In this document: piece after piece, positions 42,787 through 51,278 of the stretch
Layout: each line of letters starts with the position of its first letter
Position numbering within the stretch: the stretch's first letter is position 1
Position numbers and translations under genes: made by a program
Notes under the pieces: generated by a model
Database searches by the model: none
Told to the model about the DNA's origin: nothing
What the model saw: the letters and a program-made list of their open reading frames with translations, nothing else
Origin: an uncultured Lachnospiraceae bacterium
Lineage (GTDB): Bacteria > Bacillota > Clostridia > Lachnospirales > Lachnospiraceae
Length of the DNA stretch: 64,000 nucleotides
Reading direction: 5' to 3'
NCBI GenBank assembly: GCA_910583615.1
Contig: CAJTXP010000004.1
Span: 1-64,000 of the forward strand

Positions 42787-44916
42787 TTACATAAGCGGCT
42801 CCAGGTTCAGTGCCGGATGTCCTTTCTCAGTCAGGAACTCAAGCAGAGTTTCCGGATCCGTTGCGATAGTCTCGTCACCGATCATATCCGTGAAGTTGTC
42901 GATGTCATAGACTTCCTTTGCAGCCTTGTTCAGTCTCTCAGCAACGGTATCCTTCAGATCCTTCGGCATCCATACGATACGCTCAAAGCCGCCCTCTGCC
43001 TTCATGAACTTCTTGGAAGCGATGAAGTGCTTGCCGTGTCCCATGAAACCAGGTGTCTGCACACCGCCGCCGGTCATGGACGCCAGCTCGCCGAAGGTCA
43101 TTCCAAGAGGAGTCATGCCTGCATACTCACGGTTGGTGATCGCCACACCGTTGGAGCACGGCTCGATACCGCAGATACACTCGAAGCATCCGCAGGAGGT
43201 CATGGGATCTTCCATGATGGAGTACAGGGTAACGTGCTCCAGAGCGCCCTGGGAGAATTTTGCAACTGCCTCATCCACGTCCTCGTAACGTCCGAGGTTC
43301 TCATCGATGACTCTTTCCTTCGTGATCACCTGGCACGGTCCCTGCGGGTCAAGCTCGTTGGTTGCTTTCGCATCCAGCCATGACACGGCGCCGCACAGTC
43401 CAAGTCTCTCCGGTGTTACCACGCATACGTGGCTCGGGGAGAATGCCTGGCACATGATACAGCTGTAGTATACCGGAACCGCCTCGTCGGTCAGAGTCGT
43501 CAGACGCTCGTCACGGCGGTCATAAGCCGGGATTGCCAGCTCATGGCGGAGTTTCGTACATTCTGCGTCATCGGTGATGATCGTCACTGCACATTTATCA
43601 ACCACTGCGTCAAATTCATTCTTGATGTTTGCGTACAGAACCTCTGCCAGGTCTTTCGCGCGGAAGCCTGCCTCAAAGGTTGCCTTGCTGATACGCACAC
43701 GGATCATGTCACGCTGTCCGGTATGCATGACGCCCTCGATGCAGTTCACATAGCTGTGGAACTTACGCTCGAACACCGGCTCAAAGTCGGACTGCATGTT
43801 CTTTCCTGCCACGTCTACAATATAGGAAATGGAATTCTTGCTTCCAACCTCGAACTCGTCGAAGTCTTTTCCGATCAGGGTGAACTTGTGGTCTTCGATT
43901 GCCGTCAGCTCTTTGGTCTGTACCAGCTCGAAGCAGTCTTTTCTGGAACCGTCGAACTCCACCTGCATGTCGCCCTTGCGGATGATCTCGCCCTCGAATG
44001 CGGATGCGAAGGATACCGGGATGTCGATCTTCGTGATCTTGATCTTGATATCACGCGCTTCGAGAGAGGTGGCGTTGAATTTGTCCACATCCTCCTGAAC
44101 GATCAGGCTCTTCGGTACGCGGAAGATGTTCTCGGTCTCGTTGGTGACAACCGGGAAGCCAAGTGCGATTGCGCCTGCGCCACATGCCACGATCACGTCG
44201 TCCAGCGGTTTGAATGCGTTGACGAACGCCGGTACACGCTCGAAGGTGTACTTCATCAGGTTCGCAGCATCGCCCGGTGTTACGTTACCGAAGATCAGAG
44301 CCGCACGGAGTGCAACGGATACCACGTGGATCACAGACGTTACGTCTTTGCCAAGCGGCACGATACGTACTGCATAGCCCATGTTCAGGCCTGCCTCTAC
44401 GCACTGGTCGATGATGCCGCCTACCAGAGTCACAAGAATACCCTGTGCCTGATAGCTCTTCACCAGAGCCACTGCGTCTTCTTTGGTCGGAGCGCTTCCG
44501 AGGATAACAGCCACACCCGGGATATCGCCGGTAACCAGCGGCACGCCCAGCTCACGGATCGTCGCGTCTGCCAGATGTCCGTAAAGGGGCTCTTCGTACG
44601 GAGTTGCCCCGTCGATGTATTTAAGCACTTCAATGAACTCTGCGCACAGAGCCGTAGCAACACCGCTCATGAATGCGTCGTTCAGTCTCTTTTCTCTGGT
44701 CATGAGTGTCTTGACAACGCCGAGCGCGGTCTTTAACTCACCCAGATTGGCAACTTTCGTTCCGGTTACTGCATAGTAGCAGGGCAGGCTGTACGCGGTA
44801 TGCGGGAAGGCTACTGCCTTGTCAGCACCATGCTCTGCGATGGCTTTGTCGATGGCAGCCTCGGTAAGGCCATAGACTGCGTCGTTTCCGCCGAATACTC
44901 TATCAAATAATGTCAC
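42787..44916 (-). CDS. acsB: Acetyl-CoA synthase (CODH/ACS beta subunit)
   Basis: The 709-residue enzyme joins CO, methyl and CoA to acetyl-CoA at the Ni-Ni-[4Fe-4S] A-cluster. The A-cluster ligands are visible: Cys in YYSCIMCQAFSPSHVC and LGLCGAVSW, and the Cys-Gly-Cys motif in MTSCGCFECICG that binds the distal Ni. The N-terminal domain carries AVILGSAPTKEDAVALV and LVGGIIDQCVEAG. The start is GTG at 44916 with GGAGG upstream. It follows the acsF-like cooC by 25 bases and precedes a terminator. Confidence 0.96.
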   Translation of the reverse strand: MTLFDRVFGGNDAVYGLTEAAIDKAIAEHGADKAVAFPHTAYSLPCYYAVTGTKVANLGELKTALGVVKTLMTREKRLNDAFMSGVATALCAEFIEVLKYIDGATPYEEPLYGHLADATIRELGVPLVTGDIPGVAVILGSAPTKEDAVALVKSYQAQGILVTLVGGIIDQCVEAGLNMGYAVRIVPLGKDVTSVIHVVSVALRAALIFGNVTPGDAANLMKYTFERVPAFVNAFKPLDDVIVACGAGAIALGFPVVTNETENIFRVPKSLIVQEDVDKFNATSLEARDIKIKITKIDIPVSFASAFEGEIIRKGDMQVEFDGSRKDCFELVQTKELTAIEDHKFTLIGKDFDEFEVGSKNSISYIVDVAGKNMQSDFEPVFERKFHSYVNCIEGVMHTGQRDMIRVRISKATFEAGFRAKDLAEVLYANIKNEFDAVVDKCAVTIITDDAECTKLRHELAIPAYDRRDERLTTLTDEAVPVYYSCIMCQAFSPSHVCVVTPERLGLCGAVSWLDAKATNELDPQGPCQVITKERVIDENLGRYEDVDEAVAKFSQGALEHVTLYSIMEDPMTSCGCFECICGIEPCSNGVAITNREYAGMTPLGMTFGELASMTGGGVQTPGFMGHGKHFIASKKFMKAEGGFERIVWMPKDLKDTVAERLNKAAKEVYDIDNFTDMIGDETIATDPETLLEFLTEKGHPALNLEPLM

Positions 44917-44941
44917 GGTATTATACCTCCAAATTTAAAAA

Positions 44942-45709
44942 TCAGTTTGATTGATCGAGGATCTCCTTGATCTTCCGGATCTCCTCCGTTGCGGACTCGC
45001 TGAAGTCGTAGGGGGATTTCCCCTGACGGTCCGCATCGATCACTTCCGTGTTATAGTGGATAAATCCAAGCAAATCTTCCGCCGGTATTTTGGAGCGGAT
45101 GAACTCTTCGTCTTCCGGGCCCCGAATCTTGTTGGCAACTACCCGCACCTGCCGGACCCCGAGATCATCGGCAAGGCGCTTGACATTCTTATACGTCTGT
45201 ACGCTCCTTGCTCCGGGTTCGATCACAACGATGAACTGTTCCATGGATTCACAGGTTCCCCGCCCCAGATGCTCCAGGCCGGCCTCCATATCCATAATGA
45301 CCACATCATTGCTTCTGAGGATCAGATGGTTGATGATCCGTCTGAGCATCACATGCTCCGGACAAACGCATCCGCCCCCGCCCGTCTCCACCGTGCCCAG
45401 AAGGAGAAGCTTAACGCCGTTGCAGGTTTTACTGTACGTATCCGGAATGTCGTCCACTTTCGGATTCAGCTTATAGAACTGATTGTCCTCACCGGCCCCG
45501 GTACGCTCTTCCACCAGTTTCCTCATCTTGCTGATGGGAATGATGGAATCCAGCACATCCTCCGGAAATCCAAGCGCCAGCCCCAGATTGGCATCCGGGT
45601 CCACATCCGCGGCGAGAACCGTCCGTCCCTCCTCTGCATATAATCGTGCAAGCGTTGCTGCAAAGGTGGTCTTTCCGACTCCGCCCTTTCCGGTAATTGC
45701 TATCTTCAA
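44942..45709 (-). CDS. acsF: CooC/AcsF nickel-insertion ATPase next to acsB
   Basis: This 255-residue SIMIBI-class ATPase has a deviant Walker A (ITGKGGVGKTTFAATLA), switch regions VDPDANLG and VIMDMEAGLEHLGRGT, and the CooC-type Cys pair in GGGGCVCPEHVM that can bind a metal at the dimer interface. The start is TTG at 45709 with GGAGG eight bases upstream. It stands between acsA and acsB, which suggests it matures acetyl-CoA synthase (AcsF role), while the second CooC next to acsA serves CODH. That split is inferred from position. Confidence 0.85.
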   Translation of the reverse strand: MKIAITGKGGVGKTTFAATLARLYAEEGRTVLAADVDPDANLGLALGFPEDVLDSIIPISKMRKLVEERTGAGEDNQFYKLNPKVDDIPDTYSKTCNGVKLLLLGTVETGGGGCVCPEHVMLRRIINHLILRSNDVVIMDMEAGLEHLGRGTCESMEQFIVVIEPGARSVQTYKNVKRLADDLGVRQVRVVANKIRGPEDEEFIRSKIPAEDLLGFIHYNTEVIDADRQGKSPYDFSESATEEIRKIKEILDQSN

Positions 45710-45760
45710 TGTCTTGCCCTCCGGTCAAAAAATTTACTTTTCTTTATATAATCCTGATAA

Positions 45761-47653
45761 TTAGATACCGATTGCGGTTCTCTTCTCTTCGATTCTCTCG
45801 ATCATCAGATCAACCAGTTTCTCGATATCGGTTTCTACGGTATACGCAGCCTCTACCCAGTCGCGAACGCCGCTGGTCAGAAGTTCCTGCATCTGGGTGG
45901 AACCGCTCACATACGGATCTACACCAAGGAAGGTATCGATACCGGTGGAAACTACGTAGTTACCAATGGATACTGCCTTCTCAGACATCCATTCCGGAGC
46001 GCAGCCCACAACCGGAAGCTGGGAGATATTCAGACCGGAGTCTTTTGCAAGTTCTGCTACCAAGATCATCATACGGCTGATATCCACACAGGAACCCATA
46101 TGTAATACCGGCGGAATGTCTGCCAGTTCGCACACGCGCTTCAGGCCTGCGCCGCACAGATCTTTTGCTCTCTTGTCCATCAGACCAGCTTTTGCCGCCG
46201 CCTGAGCTGCACAGCCGGATGCTACAACTACGATATCATTTGCAAGCAGCTTCTTCATCAGCTCGATATGAGCAGTATCCGGGCGAATCTTCGGGTTGTT
46301 ACATCCAACCATAGCCACCGCGCCGCGGAGTACGCCGGAGGTAATACACTCGATGAGCGGTTTGGTCGTTCCAAGAACGTCTACCTGAGAATTGGTAACG
46401 CCGTCAAGCACTTTTACAAGAGCCTCTACGGAATATCCAACCGTTGCCTTCTGTTTCATATCCGGGATATGTACCAGCTCTGGCTTCCTGTTCTTGAAGT
46501 TGTCACACGCCATCTTCACGATCTGCTTAGCCTTCTCTGCTGCGGTTCCTACGGTAAAATGAATGTACTCGGAATCCGGCATCTGAGCGATTGCGGAAGT
46601 CGTGATGAATTTGGTATGGAAGCATTTGCTCAGAGGTCCAAGCGCCGGGAAGATACACTGTACGTCCACAACGATCGCCTCGCAGGCACCGGTCAGGACT
46701 ACGTTCTCCTGCTGCAGGAAGTTACCCGCCATCGGGATACCGCGGCGCATAGCCACTTCGTTGGAAGTACAGCAGACGCCGGATACGGTAATACCTTTTG
46801 CGCCCTGCGCTTTCGCATAAGCGATCATCTCCGGATCATCCGCATACTCGCATACCATCTCGGAAAGTGACGGATCATGTCCATGAACGACGATGTTGAC
46901 GTTGTCTGCGTTCATGACACCGAGGTTTGCCTCGGTCTCAATGGGCTTTGGAGTACCAAACAGGACATCGGAGAACTCCGTACCGCACATGGAACCGCCC
47001 CAGCCGTCGCCAAGGCCCGCGCGGAAGGACTGACGAACCAGAGCCTCCGGCTTGGAGGAACATCCCATATGGGACATATGCAGAGAACAGGATACCTCAC
47101 GGTCGATTGCTCTCGGCGTAATCTCTGCTTTCTCCCACAGCTCCTGAGTGTGCTTCGGTGCACGTGCAACCCAGCGCTGGAAGCCAAACGGTTTACCATA
47201 CTCCAGAAGTGCCAGCTCTGCCACTTCATGAGCCAGATCATAGATATCTTTTCCTTCGGTCTCAACGCCCCACTCTTTTGCGATGCGGATGAGTTTCTCA
47301 GGATCTTTTACTTTATAAGCTCCGTCGGGAGCAGATGCATACAGGGTATGACAGATCTCACGGCCGTGATCGGAGTGAGTTGCTGCGCCGCCTGCAGTAA
47401 ATTTCAGATAATTACGTCCTACGATACCATGAGCGTCGCATCCGCAGATTCCTCTCGGAGCCTTCGGAGTAATACGGCACGGTCCCATAGCACAGATACG
47501 GCAGCAGATACCCTGCTCACCGAATTTGCAATGAGGTGTCTGGTTCTTTACGCGGATCTGCCAGGCGTCAGCGCCAACCTTAGCGCCTGTTTCCAGCAGT
47601 CTGTCAGTAGCGGCTTCGAACTCTTCAACTGTTGTTAATTTAAAGTCTCCCAT
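45761..47653 (-). CDS. acsA: Anaerobic CO dehydrogenase catalytic subunit
   Basis: This 630-residue Ni-Fe-S enzyme interconverts CO2 and CO. The N-terminal Cys set for the B and D clusters is in CKFGEQGICCRICAMGPCRI, followed by CGCDAHGIVGRN. The C-cluster region includes VSGVCCTSNE, VVASGCAAQAAAKAG and HMGSCVDISR. The length fits the CooS/AcsA family. The start has AAGGAG. It lies 27 bases after cooC and 51 bases before the acsF-like gene, in the unit that begins with the His-rich gene. Confidence 0.96.
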   Translation of the reverse strand: MGDFKLTTVEEFEAATDRLLETGAKVGADAWQIRVKNQTPHCKFGEQGICCRICAMGPCRITPKAPRGICGCDAHGIVGRNYLKFTAGGAATHSDHGREICHTLYASAPDGAYKVKDPEKLIRIAKEWGVETEGKDIYDLAHEVAELALLEYGKPFGFQRWVARAPKHTQELWEKAEITPRAIDREVSCSLHMSHMGCSSKPEALVRQSFRAGLGDGWGGSMCGTEFSDVLFGTPKPIETEANLGVMNADNVNIVVHGHDPSLSEMVCEYADDPEMIAYAKAQGAKGITVSGVCCTSNEVAMRRGIPMAGNFLQQENVVLTGACEAIVVDVQCIFPALGPLSKCFHTKFITTSAIAQMPDSEYIHFTVGTAAEKAKQIVKMACDNFKNRKPELVHIPDMKQKATVGYSVEALVKVLDGVTNSQVDVLGTTKPLIECITSGVLRGAVAMVGCNNPKIRPDTAHIELMKKLLANDIVVVASGCAAQAAAKAGLMDKRAKDLCGAGLKRVCELADIPPVLHMGSCVDISRMMILVAELAKDSGLNISQLPVVGCAPEWMSEKAVSIGNYVVSTGIDTFLGVDPYVSGSTQMQELLTSGVRDWVEAAYTVETDIEKLVDLMIERIEEKRTAIGI

Positions 47654-47680
47654 ATAAATCTCCTTTTTTGCAGTTCTGGA

Positions 47681-48451
47681 TTAGAGTTCCAGACTGTCAA
47701 TAATCTTGTATAATGCCTGTCTTACAGGATTGTCTGACGGAAGCTCGGTCGTCGGAGTACCGGCGCTGTCAAACTCATATACACCATCATCCTGGGGCAC
47801 TACCCCAAGAAGCGTCAGTTCCTGTTTCTGAACCTCTTCCTGAATGCCTTCATTCAGTACACCCCCGGGTGCCCGGTTCACAATCAAGCCGACTTTCTTC
47901 GGCTTCAGTCCGCATTCCGGAATCAGCCGGGCAATCCTGCCCACGGCCTGGACCCCTCTGCGGGAACAGTCGCTTACCAGGATCACAACATCCACACCGG
48001 GAAGAATCCCGCGGCTGATATGCTCCATACCCGCCTCGTTGTCAACGACAACGTAATTGTAGTGCTGTGCGCGTCTGGCAACCTGAGTTGACAACAGGCC
48101 GTTGACAAAACAGTAACAGCCTTTTCCCTGTGTATGTCCCATGACCAGCAGGTCGTAGTCATCTTCCTCCACCAGAGAAGAGTCAAACTTAAACTCCGCA
48201 TAGTCCTGTTTGGACATTCCCGGAGGGATGGGACTTACATCCGCCATCTCCGCCTTTGCGATCTCTTCACGGATATCGCCAAGCGTCATATCCACCTCCA
48301 CGCCGAGCACTTCATTCAGATTGGAATTCGCGTCTGCGTCGACCGCCAGGATCGGTCCTTTTTTCTGTTCTGCTAAATACTGAATCAGCATGCCGGTCAA
48401 TGTGGTCTTTCCCACACCGCCCTTGCCTGCCACTGCTATCGTTTGCGGCAT
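47681..48451 (-). CDS. cooC: CooC nickel-insertion ATPase next to acsA
   Basis: This 256-residue protein has Walker A VAGKGGVGKTTLTGMLI, DADANSNLNEVLG, the metal-binding Cys pair in GKGCYCFVNGLL and the switch VVVDNEAGMEHISRG. CooC proteins insert nickel into the C-cluster of CODH in an ATP-dependent way. It is clearly diverged from the paralogue beside acsB (different Cys context and loop lengths), so the two are not a recent copy. The start has AGGAG. It lies directly upstream of acsA. Confidence 0.88.
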   Translation of the reverse strand: MPQTIAVAGKGGVGKTTLTGMLIQYLAEQKKGPILAVDADANSNLNEVLGVEVDMTLGDIREEIAKAEMADVSPIPPGMSKQDYAEFKFDSSLVEEDDYDLLVMGHTQGKGCYCFVNGLLSTQVARRAQHYNYVVVDNEAGMEHISRGILPGVDVVILVSDCSRRGVQAVGRIARLIPECGLKPKKVGLIVNRAPGGVLNEGIQEEVQKQELTLLGVVPQDDGVYEFDSAGTPTTELPSDNPVRQALYKIIDSLEL

Positions 48452-48804
48452 ATCGTCATCTCCTACATTCTAAAAATCTTTTCAACCATACAAGAGTGTG
48501 TGTTCCGGATCTGTCCATGATCTCCGACCGGTCTTTCTCCCGCTCCGTCCGCAGCAAATGGCTTTCTGCCGAACGTGCTTTTCTTTACGGAAGATACAGC
48601 TCCGGAACCTGATCTCGCAGAGTCTGTGCGGCATTGCGCTGCCGCTGCGAACATCATCATGCTGGTGGCGGCTGTCTGAAGAATCGCTGCGCCTTTCTCC
48701 GTCTTTGGTGGAAAACTTCAAAATAAACGGCGCTTTCTGTTTCATTGCACCTGACAGCCTCTCCGTTATCTACCTCCATTCTATATTAAATTTGCAATTG
48801 AAAC
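48452..48804. other. 353-base gap between cooT and cooC
   Basis: Short minus-strand reading frames (up to 87 codons, around 48482-48745 and 48463-48660) lack convincing ribosome sites and show no recognisable protein. No promoter with two good hexamers was found. It could be a long untranslated leader, a small RNA region or a decayed gene. Confidence 0.4.
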
Positions 48805-48999
48805 CTATTCCTCTGTACAGTTGATCTTTACAACTGAATTCGCAAGGTCAACCATGGATATGGTTCCCTCCACCGTGATTTCGCCGCCCATAATATCGCG
48901 GATCCGGATTACATTCCCCTCCACGTCAAGGCGGCTCGCATTTTTTATCAGGATGCTTTCGCTCTCCTTCTTTTTACCATATACGGTTGCAAGACACAT
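48805..48999 (-). CDS. cooT: CooT-family nickel-binding protein
   Basis: This 64-residue protein has the CooT pattern: Met-Cys at the very N-terminus (MCLATVYGKKKES), where Cys2 binds Ni(II) in studied homologues. A small beta fold follows (VEGNVIRIRDIMGGEITVEG) and it ends VDLANSVVKINC. CooT takes part in nickel delivery to CODH. The start has AGGAGG. It lies between the His-rich gene and cooC, so the three form a nickel-handling block ahead of acsA. Confidence 0.85.
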   Translation of the reverse strand: MCLATVYGKKKESESILIKNASRLDVEGNVIRIRDIMGGEITVEGTISMVDLANSVVKINCTEE

Positions 49000-49057
49000 T
49001 GGCCCATACCTCCTGCTTCAAATTCTGCAGTCCACCGTCCGAAGAGACAATGGCCCG

Positions 49058-49453
49058 CTATACCAGCGAAAGCGCGATGGACAGTCTCATATTGCCTTTC
49101 TCGAAATCCTCCACGCCTTTCTCAATCTGAGCGGCAGCTTCCTCTTTGCCCTGCTCTCTCAAGTGCTTCGCAATGACAGCAAGCTCCTGTGCATGGTGTT
49201 TGTTGTGGTCCAGCATATAGGCCAGAACCGCCGTATCCTCATCCTTCGGATGATCTCCGTGATCATGTCCGCAGTGGTCATGGGTATGACCGTCGCATCC
49301 GCCGCAGTGGTCATGATCGTGTTCGTGCTCATGGCCTTCTTCATGGCTGTGCGCATGCGTATGAGTCGTATCACCATGTGCATGCTCGTGGGTGTGCTCA
49401 TGCCCGCCGCACCCGCATCCACAGTGCGTATGCTCTTCATTGGTTAAATGCAT
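49058..49453 (-). CDS. His/Cys-rich metal-binding protein, CooJ-like in role
   Basis: This 131-residue protein has 23 His and 6 Cys in its first 70 residues (HTHCGCGCGGHEHTHEHAHG and further H-x-H runs). A helical C-terminal part of about 60 residues follows (DTAVLAYMLDHNKHHAQELA, AAAQIEKGVEDFEKGN). The composition is that of a nickel reservoir or chaperone. CooJ of Rhodospirillum has its His-rich part at the C-terminus, so the order here is reversed and direct homology is not claimed. The start has AAAGGAGG. It is the first gene after the promoter with the CsoR/RcnR-type palindrome and precedes cooT. Confidence 0.8.
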   Translation of the reverse strand: MHLTNEEHTHCGCGCGGHEHTHEHAHGDTTHTHAHSHEEGHEHEHDHDHCGGCDGHTHDHCGHDHGDHPKDEDTAVLAYMLDHNKHHAQELAVIAKHLREQGKEEAAAQIEKGVEDFEKGNMRLSIALSLV

Positions 49454-49526
49454 CTATTCCCCTCCTTTTCAAGAAAAAACACACCAGAATTTCCGATATG
49501 TTATTTTTTTGTCATTGTTTATTAGC

Positions 49527-49555
49527 ATTATACCCCATGGGGGGATATTTAGCAA
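49527..49555 (-). promoter_or_regulatory. Promoter of the CODH/ACS operon with CsoR/RcnR-type operator
   Basis: On the minus strand TTGCTA, 17 bases and TATAAT, ahead of the His-rich gene. The spacer holds the palindrome ATACCCC-AT-GGGG (49530-49542, extended by GGAT). This matches the A/T-plus-C/G-tract operators of the CsoR/RcnR/InrS copper and nickel sensors. A second dyad, ATATTTTC...GAAAATAT, lies upstream at 49568-49595. Confidence 0.65.
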
Positions 49556-49690
49556 GTGGATTTCTGTATATTTTCTACAAATATATGGAAAATATTTTTT
49601 CACAGCCAAAACGCATCGGAAAACAGATATCCGTTTTCCGGTGCGTCTGCCGCAAACAGACATCTGTCCGTTTCACAGGCTCAGAAAAGC

Positions 49691-49721
49691 AGCCGAAAGC
49701 AGAAGCTGCTTTCGGCTGCCT
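49691..49721 (-). terminator. Terminator after metF
   Basis: GCAGCCGAAAGCAG and CTGCTTTCGGCTGC form a perfect 14-bp stem with a 3-base loop, followed by TTTTC on the minus strand. It closes the rnfC2-metV-metF unit. Confidence 0.88.
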
Positions 49722-49736
49722 GAATATACAGAAGAA

Positions 49737-50615
49737 TTAGATTCCTGCCTGCTCCAGAAGCGACGGTACCTTGGATTCCCATCCAAGCGCCATGATATGG
49801 AGGCCCTGGCAGTACGGCTTACACTCTTTGATGATGCGTGCGGCAATCTCCACGCCGGTGATGCCTGCTTTTGCCTTTTCCTTGTCCGCCTTGAGCTCAT
49901 CAATCATATCCTGCGGTACATGGATGCCGGCTACGTTGTCGTTCATGAATTTCGCCATTCCTGCTGATTTCAGGATTACGATACCAAGCTGTACCGGTTT
50001 ACCAAACTGTTTTGCCTTCTCCATGAACTCGATGAATTTCTCCGGCTCATAGACCGCCTGAGTCTGGAAATACTCTGCACCCGCATTGACCTTGCGCTCC
50101 ATCTTCGCCAGCTGCGAATCAACGGAATCGCTGCAGGGAGATACCACTGCGCCTTTGGCAAACTTCGGCGGCTCGCCTACCAGCTTGTTGCCGCCCAGGT
50201 CTTCGCCCGCTTCCAACCTGCACATCGTGTGAAGCAGAGAGACGGAATCCAGGTCAAAGACCGGTTTTGCTCCCTTATGGTCGCCCAGCTTGATATGGTC
50301 GCCGGTCAGAGCCAGCACATTTTCAATGCCCAGCATCGCCGCACTCAGAAGATCCGACTGCAGGGCGATCCGGTTCCTGTCGCGGCAGGTCAGCTGATAG
50401 ATGGGCAGCAGCCCCTCGTCCTTGAGCGCCTTACAGGTCGCCAGAGAGCCGAGACGCATGACGGAAGACTGATTATCGGTCACGTTCACTGCCGTGACGC
50501 CCTTTAAATACGTCTTCGCCTCTTCCAGAAGATGCTCGATATGGATTCCTTTGGGCGGTCCCACTTCCGCAGAAACAACAAATTCGCCGCGTTCAAATAA
50601 CTCTGTAATTTTCAT
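49737..50615 (-). CDS. metF: Methylene-THF reductase, MetF subunit
   Basis: This 292-residue TIM-barrel flavoenzyme reduces methylene-THF to methyl-THF. Visible family blocks are FVVSAEVGPPKG, AVNVTDNQSSVMRLG, QLTCRDRNRIALQSDLL, NVLALTGDHIKLGDH and EYFQTQAVYEPEKF. The start at 50615 has GGAG nine bases upstream; the frame extends five codons further without a better site. In acetogens it works with MetV, and its place in an rnfC2-metV-metF unit fits an NADH-fed complex. It precedes a strong terminator. Confidence 0.93.
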   Translation of the reverse strand: MKITELFERGEFVVSAEVGPPKGIHIEHLLEEAKTYLKGVTAVNVTDNQSSVMRLGSLATCKALKDEGLLPIYQLTCRDRNRIALQSDLLSAAMLGIENVLALTGDHIKLGDHKGAKPVFDLDSVSLLHTMCRLEAGEDLGGNKLVGEPPKFAKGAVVSPCSDSVDSQLAKMERKVNAGAEYFQTQAVYEPEKFIEFMEKAKQFGKPVQLGIVILKSAGMAKFMNDNVAGIHVPQDMIDELKADKEKAKAGITGVEIAARIIKECKPYCQGLHIMALGWESKVPSLLEQAGI

Positions 50616-50659
50616 TCTATATCGCTCCAATCCTTATATTTTTTGACAGTCTGTATCTC

Positions 50660-51277
50660 TTATACTTCGTCATCCGTTGCGTAATTGCGTATCTGTACCG
50701 GACTCTTTAACGCATCCAGACGCCCGATCTTCTCAAGCCGTCTGTAGATCCGTTCCCAGCCGCACTCCATATTGGGGTCCACCTCGCATTTTCCGTTCTT
50801 CGCGCCGCCGCACTGTCCGTTCAGCAGACTCTTGGAACAGGCTGTGATCGGGCAGATCCCTCCGGTCAGGTTCAGGTAGCACTCTCCGCACTGTCCGCAG
50901 TCGTATTCCAGCGGCGTTACGCCCTGGAATCCGGGCAGGCGGCAGGAATCGCAGGCTGCGCATACCATCTTGTCGTCCAGGTACTCTGCGATGGTCTGCA
51001 CGCCGACACCGCAGGAGAATACAAGCACCAGATCAGCAGCTTTGATCTCATCCATGTGTTTCTCAAGACGCAGCTTCATATTTTCCGGATTGCATATGTA
51101 GTCTGTCGTTATGGTTCCTGTCACGTTCCCGGAAGCTCCCAGCTCTTTCTGGAGTTCTGCAGCTTCTTTTTCCGGGAAATGAACTTCCTTGCATCCCTGG
51201 CAGTTGATGATGAAAAATTTCTTTCCATTCACCAGAGATGTGATGGTTTCTTTCGATTTTAACTGGGTAATTAGCAT
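50660..51277 (-). CDS. metV: MetV, iron-sulfur/zinc subunit of methylene-THF reductase
   Basis: This 205-residue Cys-rich protein is the methylene-THF reductase C-terminal-domain family that pairs with MetF. An N-terminal part with INCQGCKEVHFPEKEA is followed by VLVFSCGVGVQTIAEYL and a C-terminal Cys cluster (CGQCGECYLNLTGGICPI, CSKSL, QCGGAKNGKCEVDP). Its start overlaps the rnfC2 stop, so the two are coupled. Nearly the same module is fused to the front of RnfC2. Confidence 0.9.
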   Translation of the reverse strand: MLITQLKSKETITSLVNGKKFFIINCQGCKEVHFPEKEAAELQKELGASGNVTGTITTDYICNPENMKLRLEKHMDEIKAADLVLVFSCGVGVQTIAEYLDDKMVCAACDSCRLPGFQGVTPLEYDCGQCGECYLNLTGGICPITACSKSLLNGQCGGAKNGKCEVDPNMECGWERIYRRLEKIGRLDALKSPVQIRNYATDDEV

Positions 51278-51278
51278 A

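Noticed and set aside
48463..48745. Short frames of 65 and 87 codons in the cooT-cooC gap
   Set aside because: No convincing ribosome site, low-complexity and Arg/Ser-rich translation, and no recognisable domain. Left as an unexplained gap.
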